Positions 23,699 through 34,021 of a stretch of DNA of 64,000 nt are shown piece by piece. How positions within the stretch are numbered: the stretch's first letter is position 1; every line of letters begins with the position of its first letter. The position numbers were made by a program, and so were the translations under genes. This DNA is from Gigaspora rosea. Lineage: Eukaryota > Glomeromycota > Glomeromycetes > Diversisporales > Gigasporaceae. The notes under the pieces are model-generated. The model worked only from the letters and a program-made list of their open reading frames with translations. It searched no databases and was not told the DNA's origin. The stretch is taken from contig QKWP01000592.1 of the NCBI GenBank assembly GCA_003550325.1, positions 197,455-261,454 on the forward strand. The letters are read 5' to 3'.

Positions 23699-23909
23699 GT
23701 TAATATCACTTTTCCAGGACTCTCGAGAGAGGAGGAAGGAGGGTAAAATAAAACAATCATATGAAACAAACATATAAAAATGAACAAAGATGGGCAATTT
23801 CATTGGCTGATATAAATCTGGTAACTGGTAAGAGTCACCCAGCGTTTTGATTGGCTGTTTATTTTCAGAAAAGGTGGGGTGACTTCAGCTGGAGGGTGAT
23901 GTTAACCAA
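23699..23909. mobile_element. Short inverted-repeat element, GGTTAATATCAC ends
   Basis: TTTGGTTAATATCACTTTTCC at the left and, inverted, TTTGGTTAACATCACCCTCC at the right suggest a MITE of about 211 bp. It includes CTGGTAACTGGTAAGAGTCACCC. I could not identify a target duplication and no second copy is visible in the window. Confidence 0.4.
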
Positions 23910-24054
23910 AAAATTAACTTCAAATGGCCTAAAATTATCAAACGTATTAATATCATATAAGCAAATATTATTAATTTGAAAAGCTTATTGTAATCCTTTA
24001 TACTAACAACTTAATTTCACCATTATAGCAAAAAAGTATTATATTGATTATTGG

Positions 24055-24180
24055 TCTGTCCGGTCTAGCTCTATTCAGTCCTATTTCGGTTCTGGACCGT
24101 ATTCGGTCCGGTTTTTTAAAAGACCGGTCAGTCTTTTAATTGGAACGGACCGAATGGACCGGACCGATTAATAGCCCTAA
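24055..24180. repeat. CCGGTC/GACCGG short repeat
   Basis: TTGGTCTGTCCGGTCTAGC at the left and GGACCGGACCGATTAATAGC at the right are imperfect inverses, with CGGTCCGGTTTTTTAAAAGA between. It belongs with the fragments around the hAT at 4148-4185/9168-9215 and with 43015-43135. Confidence 0.5.
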
Positions 24181-24679
24181 TTCCAATCACAGAATTACAG
24201 GATTGCTAAATTTTTTGTATTGTTTTTGATGAAAATTAGATTAGTTAACCTATTTTTATCAAAATAATAATAAAAGTTTAACGATCCTGTAATCATATGA
24301 TTTATACTATGAATACAATTTACCTCAGTATCGCCATAAAAATTTCACTTATTGACCAATAAATGATCATACTTTAGTATAACGTAACATGATTAGAAAA
24401 TTCAAAACAAACGTTTTGAAATGTCTCTTTTGTCAAAAAAAGCTTATTTCTCAAAAGGTTGCATAATAACCCACTTTTTTGAACTAACAAAAAGTTTTCC
24501 TTGAGCAATTTGACTATATAATAATCTAAACACACACCCTATCTGAGCACTCACCCTAACCCTAACCTAACATAAACAAACTTAAAAAAATTTTGGTACT
24601 TATCGTGTGGGGGCGAAATTTTCATGGCAATACTGGGTAAGATCAGAATACATGGGTCAGAATAGTGATCATATCTATA

Positions 24680-24995
24680 TACTAGGAAAATGGATACTGA
24701 TTGTGACCGAAGCCAAGAATAAACATCAGGCTGATCCGTGTTGATCTTTATAGCTAATTGGCTAGCAAGTGCATCACGTGAACAGAATCCATGACGTTTA
24801 CGTCTTTATAGAAAGTTCTTGCTATGCTTCAGACTAATAATATATACTAGGAAAACAGATACCTGTTAGTGTCCGAAGCCAAAAATAAACATCGGGCTAA
24901 TCTGTGTCGATCTTTATAGCTGATTGGCTGCACGTGACTGGAATCCAACACAAAATCGTGTCCATTGCCGTACTATAGAGACCTCGCTACGCTTC
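24680..24995 (+). repeat. Two-copy tandem repeat (about 155 bp unit)
   Basis: The unit ACTAGGAAAATGGATACTG ... CCGAAGCCAAGAATAAACATC ... GATCTTTATAGCTAATTGGC ... CTTGCTATGCTTCAGACTAA is repeated immediately (from about 24845), ending CGCTACGCTTCGGACAATAA. The CTTCGGAC/GTCCGAAGC pair makes each unit an inverted-repeat structure, so these may be two adjacent MITEs. Confidence 0.6.
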
Positions 24996-25319
24996 GGACA
25001 ATAATATATATATTAAATTATATATCTAATATGTTTATAATTTATATATAATATATATATTATTTAATATTAAGTAACTTTTTTCTACTGGTCCATTTTG
25101 GATGATTTTACTACCAAAATGTTCATCTCAATGAGCGATTATAACAAGCCCAAAATCATCAAAATCTAATCACAGGGTTACAAGATCGTTAAGGTTTTGT
25201 ATAATTATATGTTGTGGATTATTGTGAAATCGGATTATCGTAAAATCCATGTGACCTATAACGTACCTCATTTCACATGATACAAAGGTCAGCATCCTAT
25301 TTCTAAATCTAAACTATGT

Positions 25320-25500
25320 CGCCGAGTTCGTGTTAGGGTTAGGTTTGGGATTTAGCATTTCGGGCATTAAAGTTAGGCCGTTTGGTAGTGTTAGGGTTTT
25401 GGTTTGGGCTTGGCATTCGGGTGTTAAAATTAGGCTGTTTATTAGTGTTAGGGTTAGGGTTTGGGACTTCATTAAGGTTAGGTTTCGGGTGTTTGTTTAG
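25320..25500 (+). repeat. Degenerate TTAGGG-like tract
   Basis: About six runs of GTTAGGGTTAGGT-like sequence separated by GGGATTTAGCATTTCGGG-type spacers. It resembles interstitial telomere-like repeats and is the densest of many such runs in the window. Confidence 0.6.
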
Positions 25501-25915
25501 ATTTTTTTTTTAATACAATAACATGTCTACCAACACGACTATGTAATCAAGATATTCGATAATCCTAAAAACTTGAATTTTATTGAAAGAAAATTTGGCT
25601 TACAAAAAAAAAAAGACGTTCTAAAGATATCTATTGTTTTCTAAAAAATTTCTCACCCCAAAAACTCGATTTGCTTTGTTTTTTTTCTAGAAAACTTCCT
25701 GCCTCAAAAAAACCGTTTTTTTTTTGTTTTTGATTTTTTTTTTAAAAATTCCTGTCTCAAAAAAACCGTTTTTTTTTATTTTTTTTTTCTAGAGATTCCC
25801 GCCTCAAAAAACTGTTTTTTTTTGTTTTTTGATTTTTTTTTTTTAAAAAATTCCTGCCTCAAAAACCTTTTTTTGATTTTTTTTCCTATAAAATTCCCAT
25901 CTCAAAAAAAAAAAA
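25500..25915. repeat. Low-complexity tandem T-rich repeat
   Basis: About six copies of a unit near 50 bases: TTCCTGCCTCAAAAAAACCG followed by long T runs, TTTGATTTTTTTT. No coding potential. Confidence 0.85.
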
Positions 25916-26421
25916 GGCTTCGCCCACCCACCCACCTATTTATGACTTATTTTGTACGGCCTTGACTTGTTTGATAGGAACCCAAATATCTTCGCCATTC
26001 ATTTCAACAACCGCAGTTTGATTGTTGAATATGAGTGATTTAAACACATCTCGTTGGGAAAAGGTCAGTTGTAACTTCCTCTTTTTAGTTTGCTGATTCA
26101 TATCGTGATCTGGCACAATAGCAATTGTGGCCTCGGCTTCAATTGTGTTATCTACCATTTTTCTATGTACACTTCCTTGACGATATATCCTTGCATGATA
26201 CTTTTCAAGTGATTTGTTCACGAATTCCTAGAGCTCTAGCATTCGTAAAATGTGGTCTTTGTGGTGGTTTCTGTGGTGGTAGTCTTAGTGGTGGTGGTCT
26301 CAGCAGTGGTGAATTCTTCTAATTCATCTATTATAATTATAAAAAGAGATAAATAAACGTTTAGTATGATAATTCTAAAATCTAAAAAAAAAAAGTTTAA
26401 ATCCTAAACCTAAAATCTAAC

Positions 26422-26917
26422 TACTATATTTTCGCGGAATAATATGCAGTAGTGATACAAATCAAAAATCAAATTAATCAATTAGTTGTAAAGTTGACAA
26501 CTAATCGATTTGAATTTTACAGACCCAACTTAGTCGATTAATTGATTAGTCGACTAATCGATTAATCGATTGGCCAACTAATTGATTAGTTGACTAATTA
26601 ATAGATTAATCAATTGGTCGTTTAATCAACTGATCATATAAGAATATTAACTTTCAGTTGCTACCTTACGTGTATTTTACCAAGTTTCGTTTATTATTTA
26701 TTCAATAAATCGATTGGTCAATCGATTAGTCGATTAATCGCCAACTAATCGATTAGTTGAATAAAATCGATTAATTGATTAGTTGGATAAAATGATATTT
26801 CAACTAATCGATTGAAAATTTTCATCGATTTGTATCACTAACATGCAGAGCATTATTTCGAATTTTGGTCAAAATTTGAAATAACGCCCCTACACGTTAT
26901 TTCACGAAAATATGGTA
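26422..26917. mobile_element. Outer MITE with TATTTTCG ends, split by a second MITE
   Basis: ACTATATTTTCGCGGAATAA at the left and, inverted, ACCATATTTTCGTGAAATAA at the right are the two ends of a roughly 100-bp element. It was opened by the insertion at 26450-26840. The remaining centre reads GCATTATTTCGAATTTTGG. Confidence 0.6.
26450..26840. mobile_element. hAT-like MITE of CAACTAATCGATT repeats, nested
   Basis: Ends TAGTGATACAAATC and the exact inverse GATTTGTATCACTA. The flanking 8-bp repeats ATATGCAG (26442-26449) and ACATGCAG (26841-26848) match at 7 of 8 positions. The interior is filled with ATCGATTAGTTG/CAACTAATCGAT words, the same word that fills the subterminal zones of the intact hAT at 4194-9159, which hints that they may share a transposase. 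Length 391 bp. Confidence 0.85.
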
Positions 26918-27947
26918 CTCTAATCCTATCAGTTTGCTAACCTAACCTAACCCTAATCCTATTCAGTTTAAGCTTGCTAACCCTAACACAATCAATTTAA
27001 ACAAGTTGAACATAAACAAACTAGTTGTGCTAGAGGTATCATAGACGCAATGCATTTTTCATCTGAAAAGTGCTTTGTGTGGCATACGGCTATGTGCCAT
27101 GTGAACTGTCGAATTATACGACATGATGAATATATCAATTACATTAATCCAGTCTTTTCTTTGCAGTTGATTGTCTTGATCCCAAAGTAATTTGGTAAAA
27201 CCACGGCCCACAGTCTGATTAAGCCTCTCGATTTGTTCTTGCGACTATGAGTGCTGGGGCCGACCATGTCTTACTTTAATGTTTATGGCCCTACAAATTT
27301 GTGTGATAACATTTGCAACAAATTCCTTACTGTTATCACTCTGAAGGGTCATCAGAGGCCCAAGAACCTTAAAAACATTCTTAAAAAGATGTGTCGCAAC
27401 CGTTCCTGCTTCCTTATTTTTCATCAGGACTGCGACGAGAAATTTAGAAAACACGCAGATACATGTAAGCAGCCACAAAAAACCTTCGTTCTCTTTAGCA
27501 AAATCGCGAAAGTCGACTAAGTTGATTTGTGTATACTTTCAAGGGCCCAAGGCCACTACAAATATTACATTAGTTTTTTCTTTGATAGAGGTGTTTATAG
27601 CACAAGTGGGACATTCATTTACATATAGTTTCACCTTTTCTTGGGTGATCCCGATATGCTTTTTTAAAATCGTGGAAAAAGGTTTATAATATTCCCAGTA
27701 ATTTGCTTTATCATGTAAGCATTCTAAAATTAAAGCACGCATTTCTACATTGTATTTGGGGACTACATGGCGTTTTTCAGACTTAAGCATACCATTCTTT
27801 ACAACTGGTTTAACGTAAAGAATTCTATTTTTGTTGACCTCAAAATTCTTGTATCAGCGAACAAAGTTGGAACATATTAGGGGTAATAAAACTCTTTAAA
27901 ATGCTATCTGAGAAAGTTCCCGAACGAATATATTCAATTATCACCAG

Positions 27948-30850
27948 ATATGTAGGTTGGATGAAAAGTCTTGTCAGTAGATTAATATCTTGATCAATTT
28001 TAAAGATACAGTTTTAACCTTTATATATATAAATATAGTGGTTATAATAAATATGTAAAAAAAAATTTTAAGCATTTTTATTAGATAGTTTTTAAAATAT
28101 TGGATTTTTAATTTATTATATAAAAAATATTGCAAATTTTTTTATATAAAAATTAATTAAACTTTATCTTAAGTATATATAAAAAAAATTTAAAAATTTA
28201 ATTAATTTTTCTAAAAATTTAGCTAATACTAAAATCAGTTATGTAGTTTTTAAATATATAATTTATTTTTAAATTAACATTAAAATTTAAAAATTTACAA
28301 TTTAAAATTTTTCTTTTTTTAATTAGATTTTGCGAAGCTATAGTTTTTTTATTTTTTAATATTTTTATAAATTTTATAAATAATAATAATAATTTTGCAA
28401 TAATTTTAATTATAACTATTCTATTTTCAAATAAAATTATTAAATTTATTTAAAACAACCAAAAATTAAAAATTGCTATATAGATAAATTTTATTACTAA
28501 ATTTAGTAAATTAATTACTATATATAGTAAAATATTTAATTTGTAATAAAGAGAATTGCTTATCTTAACCGGGGGAAAATTTCCCTATTACACAAGCCCA
28601 AATCGACCAATAAAATTATAAAAACAATTTTTATTTATATTACATATTAATATATATTTATTTCATATTTATTTGCATAAGTTTTTAAATGTATTAATCA
28701 AATACTAGCCTAACCCTAATCCCACACTACCCTTACCCTAACCATAACCCCATCCCTTTCACCTAGTCTAACTCTAATCCCGCATTACCCTTACCCTATC
28801 CTAACCCTAATCCCACACTACCCTTACTCTAACCATAAATAATCCCAATCTTACCCTATACCACTAACTCTAATCTACGGCTTTAATCCGTATAAATAGG
28901 TCAGGTTTTGTAGTCAAATCGGCACAGGATTTGGCACGGGTAATGAATGTAGCTATTAAAACATAAATTCACATAAGTAATCAATATACTGTAACAACAA
29001 TTGTTTAATGATATTAGAGCTGGAACAGTTTTTGTTTCGAGAGATGGTGGAGATGCTTATGCTAATAAGTCTACTACTACGGCTAATTATCGGTTACCAA
29101 AAATGTTAAAAGTTATAAATTAGAAAAGGCTGAATTAAAAGCCCAGTTATTAGATAAAGATTACCTAAAGAAAAAAGCTAAGTGAACAAGCTATCTGCAT
29201 ATAATAAAGAAAACCTACCCTATATTAAAGAATATTGTCTAGATTGAAACAAAATTTTTTTTTGTTAAAACACACAAGCTTTATCAGTGAAATCATGAGA
29301 TATTGCTCTTTTTTTAAAAAAAAATCCTTTACTAACCTTTCGCTCTCCACGAAACGAGCCAACAAGCCAACACATACACATACGTATCTTACCCTATACC
29401 ACTTACCCTAATCTACGGCTTTAATCCGTATAAATGGCTCAGGTTTTGCAGTTGAATCGGTGGCACAGGTAATGAACGTAAATTCAAGTGCCACCGTGAT
29501 AACGATGTGGATTAGCTATTAAAACATAAATTCACATAAGTAATCAATATAAGATGAACAAGCTAACTGCATATGAAGCAAAATTTTTTTTTGTTAAGAC
29601 ACACAAGCTTCATCAGTGAAATAAAAAAAAAATCCTTTACTGATCTTTCGCTCTCTATGAAACGAGCCAACATACACATACGTATCTTACCCTATACCAC
29701 TAACTCTAATCTATGGCTTTAATCCGTATAAATGGCTCAGGCTTTGTAGTTGAATCAGCACGGAATTTGGCACGCGTAAATTCAAGTGCCACCGCAATAC
29801 GATGTGGATTAGCTATTAAAACATAAATTCACGTAAGTAATCAATATAAGATGAACAAGCTCATATGAAGCAAAATTTTTTTTTGTTAAGACACACAAGC
29901 TTCATCAGTGATATCATGAGATATTGCTTTTTTTAAAAAAAAATCCTTTACTGACCTTTCGCTCTCCACGAAACGAGCCAACACATACACATACGTGTCA
30001 TCTGAACGCGCCATTTTATATGACACCCTTTGCCGTAATGTCCGTGCCATTTTTACGTGCCATTCCATAAAACGTTCCTGTGTGTGCCACAAGATCTGTG
30101 CCATTTCGAGCCCAACTCGTACCACTTTTTTTACAGGGAAATGGCACAAACGAAAGAGGAAACCAACAACCTGAACGAAACAAAACAAGCAGTTAGTAAC
30201 CATCAAAAAAATGACGACAACATTGACAAGATGAAGGCGCCAACATACCGAAAACGACGACACCTAAAAACGACGACACCAAATAACGACGTTATCAACG
30301 AACAGCAACACCGAAAAACGACAATATCAACGAACGACGACAAGGAAAGTAAAAGAATCGACGCTATATATATAAAAAAAAACCGCTAAATTAGAAAAAT
30401 TATTAAAAAGAAAAAAAAAGACGGATGTAAACAAAAAAAAATATATATATATATGTACATTGTAGATCACTAATCCGTGTAACAGAAAAATTCCCCTGGT
30501 TAAACGTAGTAATTCTCTATAATAAAATTATTTCAAATAATTATAAATAAAATTTCTTTATATAAATTTTAATTATATAAATATAGTTCATTATTTTGGT
30601 TATATATTTTTTTTTATTATATAAAAATTTTTAATATAAATGACTTAATTTAAATTTTTATAATAATAAATTTCAATTAATTAAATTAATAAATTTAAAT
30701 ACCAATTTTTTCAACAACTATCTAATTAAAATTAATTAAAATTTTTTTATAAATTCATTATAACCTCTATATTAATATATATAAAATTTAAAACTATATA
30801 TTTAAAAATTGATCAAGATATTGATCTACTGACTTTTCATCCCACCCACG
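27948..30850. mobile_element. 2.9-kb non-autonomous element with inverted repeats of several hundred bases
   Basis: The left end TGGATGAAAAGTC ... GTCAGTAGATTAATATCTTG and the right end, inverted, GGGATGAAAAGTCAGTAGATCAATATCTTG begin long, AT-rich, imperfect inverted arms. They run inwards to a shared inner motif: AGAGAATTGCTTATCTTAAC on the left (about 28550) and, inverted, AGAGAATTACTACGTTTAAC on the right (about 30520). The arms differ in length, so one has gained or lost sequence. The centre holds telomere-like runs (28700-28860) and a threefold tandem repeat (28860-29980). A 110-codon frame at 30057-30389 has no recognised domain. No target duplication was found. Confidence 0.6.
28860..29985 (+). 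repeat. Threefold tandem repeat (about 300-480 bp units)
   Basis: Three successive units carry the same series: ACCACTTACCCTAATCTACG, GGCTTTAATCCGTATAAATG, CAGGTTTTG, GTAATCAATATAAGATGAAC, AAGACACACAAGCTTCATCA and CTTTCGCTCTCCACGAAACG. The first unit is longer because of extra sequence at about 29000-29230. Units end with AGCCAACACATACACATACG. Part of the surrounding element. Confidence 0.75.
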
Positions 30851-30914
30851 TACTCTTTTGCTGTCTCAGGAATTTTGGAAATTGGTACCATATTAAAAAA
30901 AAGAAAAAAAACTA

Positions 30915-31185
30915 CCAGTTTTTTTTTCTGAATGGTGGTAAGCATTGTTTTTTTTTGGGTGCACTGATTATTTTGGATGGGTAGGTGGTGAGTGGACGTT
31001 GTTTTTCTTGGGTAGGTGGTAGGCATTGCTTTTCTTGGGTGCACTGCTTATATTGAGTGAGTAGGTGGTGGGTGGATATTGTTTTTCTTGGGTGGGTGTG
31101 TGAATGTTGTTTTTCTTGGGTTCTTGGATGGTTGGGTGGACGTTGTTTTCTTGAGTAAATAGGTGGTCGTTGTTTTTTTTTGTTG
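30915..31185 (+). repeat. G/T-rich minisatellite
   Basis: About six copies of a 35-45 base unit: TTGTTTTTCTTGGGTGGGTA, GGTGGTGAGTGGACG. The Pro/His-rich minus-strand frames here are by-products of this repeat. Confidence 0.75.
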
Positions 31186-31471
31186 CTTTTTGGAGTTTTT
31201 TTTTTAATTGTTGAGATTGGTTTTTTTTTGATGATCAAGTTACATGATCTGAAGTATTTGATCAGTATGCGGTTTATGGTTTGAATTTGGATTGATACAT
31301 TGATTACAGGTCGAATTTGGATCGGTGTACAGTTACGGGTCAAGCACGAGCTACGTGGAATCCACGACAGTTATTATGTAATGATGATCATTTAACCAAT
31401 TAGATAGAAAGGCGATATATAAGCACATCGCAAGTGGCAACATATAGATTTATCCTATAATTATCTATAAA

Positions 31472-31610
31472 TAGGTAATTATAGTGATTGTACCCGGGTA
31501 GAATAATTTATCCGGATATCCGGGTAATTTAATAGTAACCGGGTAGAGGTTTTCCCAACAGGTACAATCTCTAGGTAATTACTGGTAAATTTTATCACTA
31601 GTGAATGCTA
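31472..31610. mobile_element. Short element with CCGGGTAG repeats
   Basis: TAGTGATTGTACCCGGGTAG at the left; at the right, inverted, TAGTGATAAAATTTACCAGT and GAGATTGTACCTGTTGGG. Between them CCGGGTA/ATCCGG words recur. The TAGTGAT ends resemble those of hAT-like MITEs at 20740 and 26450, but no 8-bp duplication was found. Confidence 0.4.
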
Positions 31611-31849
31611 AATTAATTCTATTATAAAATATTTTGAAATATATTGTAAAATATTTGAAATATATTGTAAAATATTTTAAAATATATTGTGATTCCTAAG
31701 GTTTTTCAAAAGAATTCAGGTTTGCAAAATTTTTTGAAAGATTTTGCAACTATAAATTCACTAATATAAATTAAAAAAATTCAAAGCTTCAAAGTTTATA
31801 GTAATTTTATATATATTTTATATCTAATATTGTATAACAAATTATATAA

Positions 31850-32737
31850 CTAAAGTGTGATGATATAGTATAGTTAGATTGTTGTTATCTCCAAGCAGTT
31901 ATAACAAAAGGTATAGAGTTCAAATTCTACTAAAGATATTTTTCAGAAAATTTATATTTGTATTATAATAACTTGAAATTTGAGTTGTAGATCAGTAATT
32001 TAAGTTACACCAACTCATATTAGGAGCTTTGGTATTTATATTATATATAAAGAAATACAAACTAGCATTTATACAAATCTAAAATAAGATCACAGTAGTA
32101 TCATAGTATATAGAATTTAAAATACAATATATAACAACAGAACTATATTTGGCAAGACTCAAGCGAAGAGATAGCTGAACTTTTGATAGTACTTGAACAG
32201 GAATCAGATAAAAACTAACCAGTAGCAGGCTAAATGAAAATAAACTGATCAAAAGCAAACTTATTGCAAGAGGGTTTATAGTGAACTTTACTAACTGAAC
32301 TACCAAAGTTGTACTAGAAAAAAAGGTTATGATTCGAAAGCATGTACCAAGGGGAAGAAGACCATAGTACTTACTAGATAAACCAAATCTTTCGGGTTCT
32401 TAGATTAAAAATAAAATTGCAACTAGGAAGAAAAAGTGACTAAGAGTAAAAAAAGCATTCTAAAAAAACCCCAGAAGAGAAATAGAAAGAGTACTGGGAT
32501 CAAGCAAACTTTACAAGGGCAGAAGTAGGTAATAGTAGCAGTTGCAGGTAACTTCTGATTGCAAGTATAAGTTTTTAAATGTAGATAATACATGAAAACA
32601 CTCTATCAAGTTTTTTACAAGTATAAATTAGTTCTAAAAGTGCAGTATGAAATTTAGAACTATGTTTCAGTAATACAAAATAAACTAGCAAGAGGCAGCA
32701 ATACTAATATATAGATTGCAAATATGGTTATATATAA
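31850..32737 (+). repeat. tRNA-headed SINE-like repeat, copy 2 (decayed)
   Basis: GTGATGATATAGTATAG then GAGTTCAAATTCTAC keep the spacing of copy 1's tRNA-like head. The body is more AT-rich than copy 1 but retains GCATGTACCAAGGGGAAGAAG and CTTTCGGGTTCTTAG, matching GTACCAAGGAGAGGGAG and CCTTCTGGGCTAAC there. It ends against the AATTTCGTC repeat, as copy 1 does. The GC-to-AT shift suggests an older copy. Confidence 0.42.
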
Positions 32738-32955
32738 GGATGAAATTATTTAGGCTTAAAAACCCGAAATTAAAATTTGATTCCGAAACTGTTTTTGACC
32801 TATTTTATTTAAAACCCAAAATGGGTGATACTTTTTTGAATAAATAAAATTATAAAGAACATAAATATATAAATTTAATTTGCTCTTCTTTATAAAAAAT
32901 TTTAATTTGCTCTAATGAACCTGAAATAGGCTTTTTTCAAAATCAATTACCAGTA
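32738..32955 (-). repeat. Dispersed AATTTCGTC repeat, copy 2
   Basis: Reverse complement of 11618-11850, with GATGAAATTATTTAGGC at the left and GAACCTGAAATAGGC at the right. Similarity extends over nearly the full length. Confidence 0.6.
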
Positions 32956-34021
32956 TAAAACCTTCAGGTAACTACTTAAATAGTCAACCAAAAGTTGCAA
33001 GTATGGCTAGTTGTACTCTTATCAATGTACAAATATTGGATAGTTCTCTATATAGAACACCAAGGTTTAATAAAAAATCAAAATCCCCAAGTGGGCACTT
33101 TGAAACCAAAAAAAAAAAAAAAAAAAAATCATATAACTGTTATTAAATGCTAAAGAATATATATTTAAAATTTAAAGAAAGCTTCATATGTATATTTTTA
33201 AATAAATTTATTAATTTAACTAATTTTTTGCATAAATTTATATATAAAATTAAATGAGTTAACTTATTTGATTTATGTAACAACATTTTAAGCCCCTGAA
33301 TAAAAACATGTAACTAATAATTTTAAACCTTTTTGAATTCTAACTCTAGTTCTAAATACTAACTCTATTATAAAATTTTAATTAAAAAACTTTATAAACA
33401 AAAATTTTGAATATACAATATATTTATATTTTATATATAGTACTAATATCAATATAACCAAAACAAAACTAAGAAAAAAAAACATTAATACCATAAAATT
33501 TTATTATGAAAAACTATGCTTTGCAAAAGTTTTTAGCATCAAATTTTGCATATATATAAACCTTTTTATTCTGACCAAAGCTAACTCTAACCTTAACTCT
33601 AACTAAATTTATTTTTTAATAAAAATTTTACAATATCGGGTGAAATCACCCCCGTTTATAACTTTTAAAAATTAACAAAATTAACAATTCAAAAAAGTCG
33701 TAATTTATAGAATGTAATACAATAGTGCAAGATACATATTTATTTAACAAGATTTACAGTTATTTAGATAATTACTATAAATGCTATAAATAAATACAGT
33801 GTTAACGATATATAAACACTATGAATGCGCACTCCAATTGGTCTTGCTTCTCGTTTTTTTTTTTCGCTTCACTCACATCAAAAGAGAGTGGCAGTTAAAT
33901 AAACAAACTTGAATAAAAACCAGCCGTATTACAACAAATAGTGCACCTCTTCAAAAATACAATCTAATATAAGCACTCTCAGGCGCATCTCGTCTGAGGT
34001 TTTTAACCATAATTGAACCCG

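Larger units (their letters stand above)
25930..27880 (-). mobile_element. Broken integrase-bearing element (fossil)
   Basis: The minus strand carries pieces of a retroviral-type integrase: a zinc-binding region at about 27540-27790, a catalytic-core region at about 27050-27480, and a C-terminal region at 25940-26330. It is of the kind found in Ty3/Gypsy LTR elements and in integrase-only relatives (GIN1/KRBA2-like, or Ginger-type DNA transposons). It looks old and broken, with several breaks, and a pair of nested MITEs (26422-26917) sits within it. No long terminal repeats were found, so LTR element versus Ginger-like DNA transposon cannot be decided here. Confidence 0.6.

Noticed and set aside
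28700-28860. A chromosome end
   Set aside because: TTAGGG-like runs are degenerate, short, and embedded in transposable elements; sequence continues on both sides.
30057-30389. 110-codon Asn/Lys/Thr-rich frame in the long-arm element
   Set aside because: Composition follows from ACGAC-type repeats; no recognisable domain.
30826-31343. Pro/His-rich minus-strand proteins
   Set aside because: They simply translate the G/T-rich minisatellite; no start, domain or splice context.
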